Source: Bacteroides sp. OF04-15BH
Lineage (GTDB): Bacteria > Bacteroidota > Bacteroidia > Bacteroidales > Bacteroidaceae
Direction: 5' to 3'
DNA: 64,000 nt
NCBI RefSeq assembly: GCF_003477995.1
Contig: NZ_QUEM01000020.1
Coordinates: forward strand, 1-64,000
Shown here in pieces: positions 26,456-35,300 of the stretch; the first letter of the stretch is position 1; each line of letters begins with the position of its first letter. A program made the position numbers and the translations under genes. Under the pieces are notes generated by a model. It was not told the origin of the DNA, did no database searches, and was given only the letters and a program-made list of their open reading frames with translations.

Positions 26456-28237
26456 ATGAACAAAAAATTAAGGGGTTTTACCTGTCTTTGTGCAGTTCTG
26501 GCCGCTCCTTTCCTGTATGCTGTTCCGGCACGTAAGGTCGTGAAGAGCGTTACACAGCCGGATGGCTCGGAACTGCAAATACGACTTTGCGGTGATGAAT
26601 ATCTGAGATACTACGAAACGCTGGATGGCGTTCCGGTAAAAGAGTCCGGCAATGGCTTTTATTATGCCACTCTGTCGTCCGACACGCTGGCGGTATATGC
26701 CGACATGCTGGCTCATGATGCCGGAATGCGTACTCCCGAAGAGTCTCAAAAGGCCGACAGCCTGAAGCAAATATTCGAAGGGCTGGTCACTGAAATCCGT
26801 GAACAGCGCAAGTCCAGTCAGATCATCCGCAGGGCACCCACTCGGGTCACTTCCCGCGTTTTTGGAGGGCAGGAGCTGGGAGCGCCGATGGAAGGCAAGA
26901 AGAAAGGTCTGGTCATTCTGGTGAATTTCAAGGATGTGAAGATGCAGATCGAGAATCCGCATGAGACTTTCTATCGCTATATGAACGAGGAAGGATATCG
27001 CGAGAACGGGCAGTATGGCAGTGTGCGCGACTATTTCCTGAGCCAGTCCTATGGCAAGTTTGACTTCTCTTTCGATGTGGTTGGTCCGGTAACGCTTCCG
27101 AATTCGATGAGTTATTACGGGGAGAATCGGAACGGCTACGACCTGCGTGCCGGCGAAATGGCGCTTGATGCCTGCAAACTGGCCAAGGACAGCGTGAATT
27201 TCAGCGATTATGACTGGGACGGTGATGGCGAAGCCGAGCAGATTTTTGTAGTTTATGCCGGATATGCCGAGAGTAACGGTGCTCCGGCCAATACCGTCTG
27301 GCCGCATCAGTCTTATGTGCAGGAGCGCGACGGTTCCAATCTGGTCATTGATGGTACGGTAGTCGGTAAGTATGCTTGCAGCAGCGAGCTGACCGGAACG
27401 CGGGGAACCGTTCTTTCCGGTATCGGTACGATGTGCCATGAGTTTTCTCACTGCTTCGGACTCCCGGATTTCTACGATACCTATGGTACCAACTTCGGTA
27501 TGGATGTCTGGAGCCTGATGGACTACGGATGTTATAATAATAACGGAAATACTCCGATTGGCTATACGGCCTACGAACGTATGGTGTGCGGATGGCTCGA
27601 CCCCGTGGTGCTGACCGAGGCAACTGCCGTCAGACAGATGCCGATCTTGTCCGACGAGCCGGTGGCTTATGCTCTGATGAACGATGCCAACGAAAGTGAG
27701 TACTATCTTCTGGAAAACCGTCAGCAGAAAGGATGGGATACCTATATGCCCGGACACGGTATGATGGTGGTTCACGTGGATTACGATGCGCGCGTATGGG
27801 GCATGAATACCGTTAATACCAGAGCCAGCCGGCAGCGCATGAGCCTTATTCCGGCTGACAACAGTTTGAAGACCGGAAACTCCAGTTATGCCGGTGACCT
27901 GTTCCCCGGTACGTCGCAGGTAACGGAACTTACTGACACGAGTGTTCCCTGTGCTTTGCTGCATACTCCGAACAAGAGCGGATTGGGACTGATGTCAAAA
28001 CCGATCTATAATATAAAGGAAGAAAACGGACTGATCAGTTTTGATTTCCTGGAGAAGAACTCTACCTCCGTGCGTACGGCACTTCAGGAAGGAGCCGTGA
28101 AAGGACCGTGGACCGTTTACCGGACAGATGGTACCAAGGTGGGCGTGGTTACGACCCGAGAAGAAGCCGATCAGCTTCCGTCAGGTGTTTATCTGCTTCG
28201 TAGCGGAAAGGAAGTCCGCAAGGTGCTGATTCATTAA
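26456..28237 (+). CDS. Second M6-family secreted metalloprotease
   Basis: This 593-residue paralogue of the upstream protease has a signal peptide (LCAVLAAPFLYAVPA) and a propeptide to about 150. The zinc site is H328-E-x2-H332 in MCHEFSHCFGLPDFYDTYG, with MDVWSLMDYG after it. It lacks the fibronectin-like segment of its neighbour and ends WTVYRTDGTKVGVV ... GVYLLRSGKEVRKVLIH, again resembling a T9SS sorting domain. It is probably co-transcribed with the first copy, and a terminator follows at 28291. Confidence 0.9.
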   Translation: MNKKLRGFTCLCAVLAAPFLYAVPARKVVKSVTQPDGSELQIRLCGDEYLRYYETLDGVPVKESGNGFYYATLSSDTLAVYADMLAHDAGMRTPEESQKADSLKQIFEGLVTEIREQRKSSQIIRRAPTRVTSRVFGGQELGAPMEGKKKGLVILVNFKDVKMQIENPHETFYRYMNEEGYRENGQYGSVRDYFLSQSYGKFDFSFDVVGPVTLPNSMSYYGENRNGYDLRAGEMALDACKLAKDSVNFSDYDWDGDGEAEQIFVVYAGYAESNGAPANTVWPHQSYVQERDGSNLVIDGTVVGKYACSSELTGTRGTVLSGIGTMCHEFSHCFGLPDFYDTYGTNFGMDVWSLMDYGCYNNNGNTPIGYTAYERMVCGWLDPVVLTEATAVRQMPILSDEPVAYALMNDANESEYYLLENRQQKGWDTYMPGHGMMVVHVDYDARVWGMNTVNTRASRQRMSLIPADNSLKTGNSSYAGDLFPGTSQVTELTDTSVPCALLHTPNKSGLGLMSKPIYNIKEENGLISFDFLEKNSTSVRTALQEGAVKGPWTVYRTDGTKVGVVTTREEADQLPSGVYLLRSGKEVRKVLIH

Positions 28238-28290
28238 AGGAATTTAAATCAGGCTGTTTCCGTATGATTCGGAACAGCTGAATAAAAATC

Positions 28291-28348
28291 AACTCTGGGC
28301 ATTCTGCTCTTTGCCGACGGTGCAAAGACAGAATGCCCAGAGTTTTAT
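28291..28348 (+). terminator. Terminator after the M6 pair
   Basis: AACTCTGGGCATTCTG and CAGAATGCCCAGAGTT form a perfect 16-bp stem followed by TTAT. It may work in both directions. Confidence 0.75.
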
Positions 28349-28366
28349 ATACATAGGTAGAAAATA

Positions 28367-28400
28367 AAAAAACAGTGCGAAGCGAATCGCACTGTTTTTT
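28367..28400 (-). terminator. Terminator of gdhA
   Basis: AAAAAACAGTGCGA-AGCGAA-TCGCACTGTTTTTT is a perfect stem. The minus-strand copy runs into U's 20 bp after the gdhA stop. Confidence 0.8.
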
Positions 28401-28419
28401 ATATATGAATGGAATGTGT

Positions 28420-29754
28420 TTAGAGAACACCCTGAGCCATCATAGCCTTGGCAACCTTCATGAAACCTGCCACGTTGGCACCCTTCACGTAGTTTACATA
28501 TCCGTCTGGCTGAGTTCCGTACTTCACGCAAGCCTCGTGGATGCTCTTCATGATGCCGTGCAGACGAGCGTCTACCTCTTCGCGAGTCCAGCTCAACTTC
28601 AGAGAGTTCTGAGACATCTCCAGACCAGATACAGATACACCACCTGCATTTGAAGCCTTACCCGGAGCGTACAGCAACTTAGCTTCCTGGAATACGTGGA
28701 TAGCTTCTGGAGTAGAAGGCATGTTGGCACCCTCAGATACAGCGATACAGCCGTTGGCAACCAACTTCTTGGCATCCTCGCCGTTGATTTCGTTCTGAGT
28801 TGCGCTAGGCAATGCGATATCGCACTTCACGCCCCAAGGACGCTCGCCCTCAACATACTGGCAACCGAACTTCTCGGCATATTCCTTGATACGTCCGTGA
28901 CGTACGTTCTTCAATTCGAAGATGAACTGCAACTTCTCGGTAGTGATACCGTCCGGATCGTAGATGTAACCGTTGCTGTCTGAGCAGGTAACCACCTTGG
29001 CACCCAGTTCGATAGCCTTCTCGATAGTGTACTGAGCTACGTTTCCTGAACCTGAAACGGCACAAACCTTGCCCTTCATGTCCAAGCCTTTGGTAGCCAG
29101 CATTTCCTGCAGGAAGTAGATGTTACCGTAACCGGTAGCCTCAGGACGGATCAGAGAACCGCCGAACTCCATAGCCTTACCGGTCAGAGTTCCGGTGAAT
29201 TCCTTAGCCAGCTTCTTGTACATACCGAACAGGTAACCAACCTCACGGCCACCCACACCGATATCACCGGCAGGAACGTCTGTATCCGGACCGATATGAC
29301 GCCACAATTCAGTCATAAATGCCTGGCAGAATCTCATGATTTCGTTGTCAGATTTGCCAGCAGGGTTGAAGTCTGAACCACCTTTACCACCACCCATAGG
29401 AAGAGTTGTCAATGAGTTCTTGAAAGTCTGCTCGAAGGCCAGGAACTTCAAGATAGAAAGATTAACTGACGGGTGGAAGCGCAAACCGCCTTTGTAAGGG
29501 CCGATGGCGTTGTTGTGCTGTACACGGTATCCCATGTTTGTCTGCACATTGCCGTTGTCATCCATCCAGGTTACACGGAAGCAATAGATTCTGTCTGGAA
29601 TACACAGGCGCTCGATCAAATTGTATTTCTCGAATTCCGGGTGCTTGTTGTATTCTTCTTCAATAGTACCCAAAACTTCTTCTACTGCCTGATGATACTC
29701 TGTTTCTCCAGGGAATCTTTTCTTCAGATCCTCTAACACTTTGCTTGCATTCAT
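28420..29754 (-). CDS. gdhA: Glutamate dehydrogenase
   Basis: It interconverts 2-oxoglutarate plus ammonia and glutamate. The 444-residue enzyme is the hexameric bacterial type, likely NADP-dependent. Key segments are GGLRFHPSVN, the catalytic lysine in LPMGGGKGGSDFNP at about 126-139, DVPAGDIGVGGREVGYLFG, and the nucleotide fold VCAVSGSGNVAQYT. The start at 29754 (MNASKVLEDL) matches the usual N-terminus; an upstream ATG at 29817 would include promoter sequence. Codon use is strongly biased, which fits high expression of this main ammonia-assimilating enzyme. Confidence 0.96.
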   Translation of the reverse strand: MNASKVLEDLKKRFPGETEYHQAVEEVLGTIEEEYNKHPEFEKYNLIERLCIPDRIYCFRVTWMDDNGNVQTNMGYRVQHNNAIGPYKGGLRFHPSVNLSILKFLAFEQTFKNSLTTLPMGGGKGGSDFNPAGKSDNEIMRFCQAFMTELWRHIGPDTDVPAGDIGVGGREVGYLFGMYKKLAKEFTGTLTGKAMEFGGSLIRPEATGYGNIYFLQEMLATKGLDMKGKVCAVSGSGNVAQYTIEKAIELGAKVVTCSDSNGYIYDPDGITTEKLQFIFELKNVRHGRIKEYAEKFGCQYVEGERPWGVKCDIALPSATQNEINGEDAKKLVANGCIAVSEGANMPSTPEAIHVFQEAKLLYAPGKASNAGGVSVSGLEMSQNSLKLSWTREEVDARLHGIMKSIHEACVKYGTQPDGYVNYVKGANVAGFMKVAKAMMAQGVL

Positions 29755-29789
29755 TTGACTTAAATTTTTGATGATTAATTTTTCGAGTT

Positions 29790-29820
29790 CAAAAGTACGA
29801 AAAAGGGAGTAAAACACAAA
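29790..29820 (-). promoter_or_regulatory. Consensus promoter of gdhA
   Basis: On the minus strand TTTG (29820-29817), 19 nt, TACTTTTG (29797-29790): both Bacteroides boxes with ideal spacing, 36 nt from the start codon. Confidence 0.8.
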
Positions 29821-30260
29821 AAAAAGTAGCTAAAAGTTTTTAGATATTCGGCTTTAATGTGTTTTTAATACTAAAATGCCCTTCTGGCTTTATAATTGTT
29901 TTGTAAAAAGGGTGTGTTTTGCGTCTGATTGTAAGTTTGTCATTTTATTCTTTTTTTTTAGCCTTTTCTCTATCTTTGAATAAATAAAGCCGTAATCTCT
30001 TACTTTTTTACGGAAATGTGTGATTTTTTGTGTCTGAAAAGATGTGTTTTGCCGATGAGGCTTTCGTCAGGGCCTTTCGCAGGAATGCATGGGTATGGAA
30101 AATTTCAGCTTTTGAGATTTCCGGAGCTTACATTTTGTCACGATGGCTTGTTTTTATGATCGGGTCGATAATCGATTATCGTCAGGATGTTAATGGACTG
30201 TCATCGGGATGATTCTGGAAAAAGGGGCTGGGGGAGCGGGAACCCTGTTGCGGGCAGGAG
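29821..30260. other. A/T-rich intergenic region with no supported gene
   Basis: About 440 bp between the gdhA promoter and the terminator of the next minus-strand gene. A 60-codon frame at 30030-30212 has no homology I recognise and no start signal. I see no RNA motif or repeat. Confidence 0.5.
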
Positions 30261-30299
30261 AAAAAAATAAGGAGGAAACTTAATGGCTTCCTCCTTATT
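30261..30299 (-). terminator. Terminator of the TPR-protein gene
   Basis: AATAAGGAGGAA and TTCCTCCTTATT form a 12-bp stem, with a U-run (TTTTTTCTCC) on the minus strand. Confidence 0.8.
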
Positions 30300-30324
30300 A
30301 TATAGAATGTGGAAAATCTTGCGA

Positions 30325-31713
30325 TTACTGTCCGGCTTTCCAGAAGTCTTCCTCTTTCTGGCGTTTTGCCTTCTCTGCCTGATAAGCGGCATTTGCTTTC
30401 TCGTACTCGGCGTTCTTGCGCTGTACGTCGATGATGCTTGCTTTCAGACGGTTTGCAGTACCGGAGATACTGATGTCGGCTTCAGCAGCCTTGGTGCAGT
30501 AGTTGGCAGCCTCGGTGAACTTCTTCTGCTTGGCCAGAATCTGAGCGCGCAGCAGATAAGTCTTTCCGGTAACAGCGCTGTTATAGCTGACAGCCTTGTC
30601 CAGATAGCTGAATGCGCCGTTTACGTCATTAGCTTTTGAGAGAGCGCTGGCAATCTTCAAGGCGATGTTTGCCTTGGTGGTTTCTGTCTGGCACAACTCC
30701 AGAGCCTTGTCGTAGTACTGTACAGACTCGGCGCTCTTGCCAGCCTTGTTCAGCTTCTGAGCCATACCGATGGCAGACTCGTAACTTGGCTCGATGTTGT
30801 AGGCATACTCGGCAGCCTTGTAGTAAACGTCGGTATCATCACAGTCGTTAGAAGCCAACAGAACCAGTGCTGATTTCAGATAAGCCAGATTGCTCTTGTT
30901 CTCTTCAACCTTAGGAGTGAAGATGGCGATAATCTGATCTCTGTCGGCAGCCTTTGACTGGGCAAAGATGGTTTCAATACGGTTCAGTGTCGGGTCGTAC
31001 TGAGCTACGATCTTCTGTGCGGCCTGCTGGTCCTGAGCCTGGTTGGCCAGTTCGAGCATCTTCTCGCAAACTTCTTTTGACTCCAGGTAGTCCTGCAGGA
31101 ACTGTGCGCGGAAGCCCTGATTGTCGGCAACATATTTCTGATAAGAAATGTCGAAGAACTTATCCAATACGAAGCCCGGAATTTCCTTGGCACCCTCAGC
31201 CTTGATCATGTCGATTCCTTCACGGAACATGCTGTATGCCTTGTCAACGCTGAAATCGTCAGCCACACCCTGTCCGTAGTAAGCATAGTCGAAAGCCTTG
31301 CGGGCTACTACATCACCCTTGGTGGCCTGAGCGTTTTCACTGGTGAATGAGTTCAGACCGTCGAGGTTCTTCAAACGGGTGTCGTACAAATCCATCAGTT
31401 CATTGAAATAGACCTTCTTCTGGGCTACGTCTGTTGTGTTGATGATCAGATTTCCCAAGATGGCAGCACCGTAGGCATAGACACCTACCTGAGCAAATGG
31501 GGCTTTGGTTAAAACTTGTTTCCAAGGTTCGTACGCCGATGCCCAGTCCTTGGCTTTGTAGTAGTCGCGGTATAAAACGAGGTTGTTCAATACTTCAATG
31601 CTGTCCTCTCCGTGTCCGATACGATCATACACTGAAGTACCTTCGTATTGGGCTAAAGCCGGTGTTGCAGCAGCTGCCAAGGCAAACGTGATGGCAAATT
31701 TCTGTAATCTCAT
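30325..31713 (-). CDS. Secreted tetratricopeptide-repeat protein
   Basis: The 462-residue protein has a signal peptide (FAITFALAAAATPALAQ). Helical repeats cover most of the rest. TPR-type units are clear from about 290 onwards: PSYESAIGMAQKLNKAGKSA, then ESVQYYDKALELCQ, then NGAFSYLDKAVSYN. It ends in a charged helix (NAEYEKANAAYQAEKAKRQK). TPR proteins of this kind are common periplasmic or outer-membrane scaffolds in Bacteroidetes; no specific role can be given. Codon use suggests high expression. It is monocistronic. Confidence 0.85.
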   Translation of the reverse strand: MRLQKFAITFALAAAATPALAQYEGTSVYDRIGHGEDSIEVLNNLVLYRDYYKAKDWASAYEPWKQVLTKAPFAQVGVYAYGAAILGNLIINTTDVAQKKVYFNELMDLYDTRLKNLDGLNSFTSENAQATKGDVVARKAFDYAYYGQGVADDFSVDKAYSMFREGIDMIKAEGAKEIPGFVLDKFFDISYQKYVADNQGFRAQFLQDYLESKEVCEKMLELANQAQDQQAAQKIVAQYDPTLNRIETIFAQSKAADRDQIIAIFTPKVEENKSNLAYLKSALVLLASNDCDDTDVYYKAAEYAYNIEPSYESAIGMAQKLNKAGKSAESVQYYDKALELCQTETTKANIALKIASALSKANDVNGAFSYLDKAVSYNSAVTGKTYLLRAQILAKQKKFTEAANYCTKAAEADISISGTANRLKASIIDVQRKNAEYEKANAAYQAEKAKRQKEEDFWKAGQ

Positions 31714-31786
31714 GCTGATTATATTTTAAATGATAATTCTAAACTACTATTTTTGCTTTTAAATATACAAGCTCTGAAAACACGGA

Positions 31787-31794
31787 CAAAGATA
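31787..31794 (-). promoter_or_regulatory. -7 box upstream of the TPR gene
   Basis: TATCTTTG on the minus strand, about 74 nt before the start codon, matches TAnnTTTG. Confidence 0.5.
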
Positions 31795-31964
31795 CAAAAA
31801 AACTGACTTCGTTATATCATAATAAGAAAGAAAAATAGAAAATTATGATATTTGTAATGGTTTTGTTATTTGTCATGGAACTTTGCCGCCAGAATATTTT
31901 TTTGTTAATTCTTGGCGGACTTCTGTTTTTTTTGCAATTTTGTACGACATTAATATTAATCAAT

Positions 31965-33158
31965 ATGTTGAATCTTGATAATTTTTACAAAGCAAGATAC
32001 GTGCTGAGTCATATCATCCGACGCACGGACCTGATTCACGCTCCAAACATTAACGTGGAGAGTGACATTTATCTGAAACCGGAAAATCTTCAGACCACCG
32101 GTTCTTTCAAATTGAGAGGAGCATGTTATAAAATCTCGCAGTTGAGTGATGAAGAGAAAATGCGGGGTGTCATTGCCTGTTCGGCAGGAAATCATGCCCA
32201 GGGCGTGGCTTTGGGTGCTTCGGCTCATGGCATCAAGTCTCTGATCTGTCTGCCCGAGGGTGCTCCGATGAGTAAGGTTGAGGCAACCCGCCATTATGGA
32301 GCGGAGATCCGTCTGGTGCCCGGTGTTTATGATGATGCTTTTCAGGAGGCAATCCGATTACGCGACGAGCATGGCTATACATTCATCCATCCGTTCGACG
32401 ATGAGCATGTCATTGCCGGTCAGGGTACCATCGGTCTGGAACTGCTGGACCAGCTGCCCGATCTGGATGCGGTGATTGTACCGATTGGCGGTGGCGGACT
32501 GATCAGTGGAATTGCCTTTGCCATCAAGTCGTTGAACCCGAGAATCAAGGTATATGGTGTTCAGGCTCAGGGTGCTCCGAGCATGCTGCACAGTCTGGAA
32601 CAGCAGTGCCGCACGACACTGAGTGCCGTGTCGACGATTGCCGACGGTATTGCCGTGAAAGAACCCGGACACATTACCTACGATACCTGCTGCAAGTATG
32701 TGGATGAAATCGTTACGGTGACCGAAGATGAAATCTGTGCTGCTATTTTGGCACTGCTGGAACAGCAGAAACTGATTGCCGAGGGAGCCGGTGCCGTGAG
32801 TGTGGCTGCTGCCATGTTCAATAAGGTACCGATCAAGGGCAAGAAGACGGTGTGCATCGTCAGCGGAGGAAATATTGATGTCACCATTCTGAGTCGTGTG
32901 ATCAGCCGCGGTATGGCCAAGAGCGGCCGCGTGTTCACTTTCAGCGTGGAGCTGGAGGACAAGCCCGGACAGATGGTGGAGGTCAGCAAGGTGGTGGCCC
33001 AGCTCGGTGGCAATGTGATTCGCGTGCAGCATGAGCGTAATGATGACAGTCAGCAGGTGAACTCCTGTGAATTGCGCATGACCGTGGAGACACGTAATGA
33101 AGAGCATATTGAGAGCATTCGTCAGGCATTATTGAAGGAAGGTTTTAATTTAGTATAA
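31965..33158 (+). CDS. ilvA: Threonine ammonia-lyase (threonine dehydratase)
   Basis: This PLP enzyme turns threonine into 2-oxobutanoate and ammonia, feeding isoleucine synthesis or threonine breakdown. The start at 31965 (MLNLDNFYKARYVLSHIIRR) gives 397 residues; an in-frame extension to 31845 encodes a hydrophobic stretch not found in the family. The PLP lysine is K49 in TTGSFKLRGA, with the phosphate loop GGGGLISG and the SAGNHAQG motif. One C-terminal ACT-like domain (FSVELEDKPGQMVEVSKVVAQLGGNV) marks the short, single-ACT type. ridA starts 9 bp downstream, as expected for the reactive enamine product. Confidence 0.93.
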   Translation: MLNLDNFYKARYVLSHIIRRTDLIHAPNINVESDIYLKPENLQTTGSFKLRGACYKISQLSDEEKMRGVIACSAGNHAQGVALGASAHGIKSLICLPEGAPMSKVEATRHYGAEIRLVPGVYDDAFQEAIRLRDEHGYTFIHPFDDEHVIAGQGTIGLELLDQLPDLDAVIVPIGGGGLISGIAFAIKSLNPRIKVYGVQAQGAPSMLHSLEQQCRTTLSAVSTIADGIAVKEPGHITYDTCCKYVDEIVTVTEDEICAAILALLEQQKLIAEGAGAVSVAAAMFNKVPIKGKKTVCIVSGGNIDVTILSRVISRGMAKSGRVFTFSVELEDKPGQMVEVSKVVAQLGGNVIRVQHERNDDSQQVNSCELRMTVETRNEEHIESIRQALLKEGFNLV

Positions 33159-33167
33159 CAAATCATT

Positions 33168-33548
33168 ATGGAAAAGAAAGTATTACACACAGACAAGGCA
33201 CCGGCTGCTATCGGTCCATACAGCCAGGCTATTGAGGTTAACGGTTTTGTTTTTGCATCTGGTCAGATTCCTATCAATCCGGCAACCGGAGAGGTTGTTG
33301 AAGGCGGCATCCAGGAGCAGACCCGTCAGGCGCTGACAAACGCTTCAGAAGTGATGAAGGCTGCCGGACTGGATTTGAGCCACGTAGTGAAGACTACCGT
33401 ATTCATGGCCGATATGAACGACTTTGCAGCGATGAACGAGGTATATGCCACTTTCTTCAGCGCACCGTTCCCGGCTCGTTCGGCTGTGGCTGTCAAGACT
33501 TTGCCAAAGGGTGTACTGGTAGAGGTTGAGTGCATTGCCGTGAAGTAA
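33168..33548 (+). CDS. ridA: RidA family enamine/imine deaminase
   Basis: The family hydrolyses 2-aminoacrylate and 2-aminocrotonate, the reactive products of PLP dehydratases. The 126-residue protein is full length, with IGPYSQAIEVNGFVFASGQIP near the N-terminus and the conserved PARSAVAVKTLPKGVLVEVE at about 103-122, including the substrate-binding Arg. Its place directly after ilvA links it to clearing the enamine made by that enzyme. Confidence 0.95.
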   Translation: MEKKVLHTDKAPAAIGPYSQAIEVNGFVFASGQIPINPATGEVVEGGIQEQTRQALTNASEVMKAAGLDLSHVVKTTVFMADMNDFAAMNEVYATFFSAPFPARSAVAVKTLPKGVLVEVECIAVK

Positions 33549-33579
33549 GCCTTGTCCCTTGTGGGATAAAAAAGAAAAG

Positions 33580-33623
33580 AAATCGGGAGAACAACCACGA
33601 ACGGTGTTCTCCCGATTTCTTTT
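33580..33623. terminator. Terminator between ridA and the convergent small gene
   Basis: AAATCGGGAGAACA and TGTTCTCCCGATTT form a 14-bp perfect stem, with T's after it on the plus strand and A's before it, so it may serve both genes. Confidence 0.8.
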
Positions 33624-33825
33624 ATATCTCATCATTATAGTTCTTGTAGTGCGTGATTTGCGGTTCGGCCATCGTGCGTTCATAGGTGGAACACAGTCTT
33701 TTGGCCTCTGCGACAAAGCGCTCGTTTGTCAAGGAACACTGGCAGATGATGGGATTTTTCATCCATTGCATGAACTTGCCGTGTTTGCAGTGAATGCATT
33801 GTACCATTGTAGGATTAGCTGCCAT
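33622..33825 (-). CDS. Small Cys-containing protein of unknown function
   Basis: This 67-residue protein begins MAANPTMVQCIHCKHGKFMQ. CxxC is followed about 16 residues later by CQC, a pattern that could bind zinc but is not a recognised finger. There is no signal peptide. It starts 7 bp after the lipoprotein gene on the same strand, so it is probably co-transcribed, and it ends at a terminator. Such small proteins are easily missed; the coding call rests on operon position and composition. Confidence 0.6.
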   Translation of the reverse strand: MAANPTMVQCIHCKHGKFMQWMKNPIICQCSLTNERFVAEAKRLCSTYERTMAEPQITHYKNYNDEI

Positions 33826-33832
33826 ATTGCTT

Positions 33833-34429
33833 TTACTTTTTATAAAATTTCAGAATGTCGGTGTGCGAAGCCAGAATCAGAGAGTCGCGGCTCAGTTCGC
33901 GGATTTCGAAGGTGTCGCATGCCGTAATCCCATTTTCTTTGTTCTTGTTGCCTAAGAGCAGATGGGCATTGCACATGCTCCAGTAGTTATAGGTCTTGCC
34001 TTCCCAACGGGCAGAGACTTTGCCGTCGCGGTTCAGTTTCAGGCTGATGCTGTCGGGGCTGGTCTGCCAGGATTGGGTCAGTGTCTTCAGGTTGACCAGT
34101 GTGCGGATACTTTCGCGGTTGGCGTCGGTCGTGATGGTCAGCGGATCGCCATAACGCTCCGTGCTTCCCAGCAGAACGCCGGCTTCTCCGGTGTTCTCAT
34201 TGATTTTGTTCAGGGTCAGTGTGTCTCCGTTGTTGGTGATGATTTCCACGCAACTCATGCCGGTACCTTCGCCCAGACTGCCATACAAGGCCGTATCAGG
34301 CACCACGATTCCTTTTTGAAGGGTGGAGTCCTGTGTTTCTGTGGCTCTTTCTGTTTTCTTGTCGCAAGAGCCGAAACCGATTCCGGCTGCAAGTAAAAGA
34401 GAGGAAATAAAAATATATTTCGTTTTCAT
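33833..34429 (-). CDS. Lipoprotein of unknown function
   Basis: The 198-residue protein has a lipoprotein signal ending GIGFGSC (acylated Cys about residue 22), then a polar linker. The body is rich in beta strands (GDTLTLNKINENTG, SISLKLNRDGKVSARWEGKTYNY). The strand pattern and the GKVSARWEG segment recall lipocalin-like or META-type stress lipoproteins, but I cannot assign a family. It probably lies in the periplasm or outer membrane. It is first in a two-gene unit with the small Cys-containing protein. Confidence 0.75.
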   Translation of the reverse strand: MKTKYIFISSLLLAAGIGFGSCDKKTERATETQDSTLQKGIVVPDTALYGSLGEGTGMSCVEIITNNGDTLTLNKINENTGEAGVLLGSTERYGDPLTITTDANRESIRTLVNLKTLTQSWQTSPDSISLKLNRDGKVSARWEGKTYNYWSMCNAHLLLGNKNKENGITACDTFEIRELSRDSLILASHTDILKFYKK

Positions 34430-34464
34430 TATCTAATGGTATATATAATAGGATATAGAATATG

Positions 34465-34472
34465 CAAATATA
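34465..34472 (-). promoter_or_regulatory. -7 box upstream of the lipoprotein gene
   Basis: TATATTTG on the minus strand, 35 nt before the ATG, matches TAnnTTTG. Confidence 0.5.
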
Positions 34473-34600
34473 CGGATTTTCTAAAAAGAAAGTGTTGAAA
34501 GCATTTTTTTTTGTCTGATTGCGAAAAAAAAACGCCAGAAATAGGTTGTGGCATGAATTTTGATGCGATATTTACAGAAACATTTTAATTTGATTTTTAT

Positions 34601-35275
34601 ATGGGATGGATTATTTTTATTGGTTTTGCGATAATTAGTTATCTGATTCAGGCAAACCTAAAGAGTAAGTTTGAACGTTATTCGGAAATTCCGGTCGACG
34701 GAGGACTGACAGGTCGTGATGTGGCTGTCAAGATGTTGCGCGACAACGGTATCTATGATGTGCAGGTGACCTGTACTCCGGGATTCCTGACCGACCATTA
34801 CGATCCGACAAAGAAAACCGTAAACCTGAGCGAGGATGTTTATCACTCCTGCAGTGTGGCTGCGGCTGCCGTAGCCGCCCATGAGTGCGGACACGCCGTG
34901 CAGCATGCCCATGCGTATGCTCCTCTGCGCATGCGTAGCGGTCTGGTTCCGATTGTATCCTTTGCTTCTTCCTGGATGCAGTGGGTGCTGCTTATCGGTA
35001 TGTTCACGCTGAATGTATTTCCGGGTATCATGCTTTTCGGTATTGCCCTGTTTGCCATGACCACTTTGTTCAGCTTTGTCACCTTGCCGGTTGAGATTGA
35101 TGCCAGCCGTCGTGCCGTAAACTGGTTGAGCCGTGCCGGAGTGACGAACAGAAGCAATCACGGAGCCGCTGTGTCTGCCCTTCGTTCGGCAGCATACACT
35201 TATGTCGTAGCCGCTTTGGGCTCCTTGGCTTCTCTGGTCTATTATATTATGATCTATATGGGTCGCAGAGAGTAA
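34601..35275 (+). CDS. Membrane zinc metallopeptidase, YugP-like (Zn_peptidase_2)
   Basis: The 224-residue membrane protein starts with a transmembrane helix (GWIIFIGFAIISYLIQANL). The zinc site is H94-E-x2-H98 in AAHECGHAVQHAHAYAPLRMR, typical of this family. Three more hydrophobic segments follow at about 120-165 and 200-220. LPVEIDASRRAVNWL, with the third-ligand Glu region, is conserved. Substrates of the family are unknown. The antiporter gene starts 25 bp downstream. Confidence 0.9.
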   Translation: MGWIIFIGFAIISYLIQANLKSKFERYSEIPVDGGLTGRDVAVKMLRDNGIYDVQVTCTPGFLTDHYDPTKKTVNLSEDVYHSCSVAAAAVAAHECGHAVQHAHAYAPLRMRSGLVPIVSFASSWMQWVLLIGMFTLNVFPGIMLFGIALFAMTTLFSFVTLPVEIDASRRAVNWLSRAGVTNRSNHGAAVSALRSAAYTYVVAALGSLASLVYYIMIYMGRRE

Positions 35276-35300
35276 TTACGGAAACGAAACAGATATAGTT

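Noticed and set aside
26468..27964. 498-codon open frame opposite the second M6 protease
   Set aside because: Same reason; it mirrors the paralogous gene below it, which explains why both copies have it.
30030..30212. 60-codon frame between gdhA and the TPR gene
   Set aside because: No promoter, no homology I recognise, and composition like the surrounding non-coding DNA.
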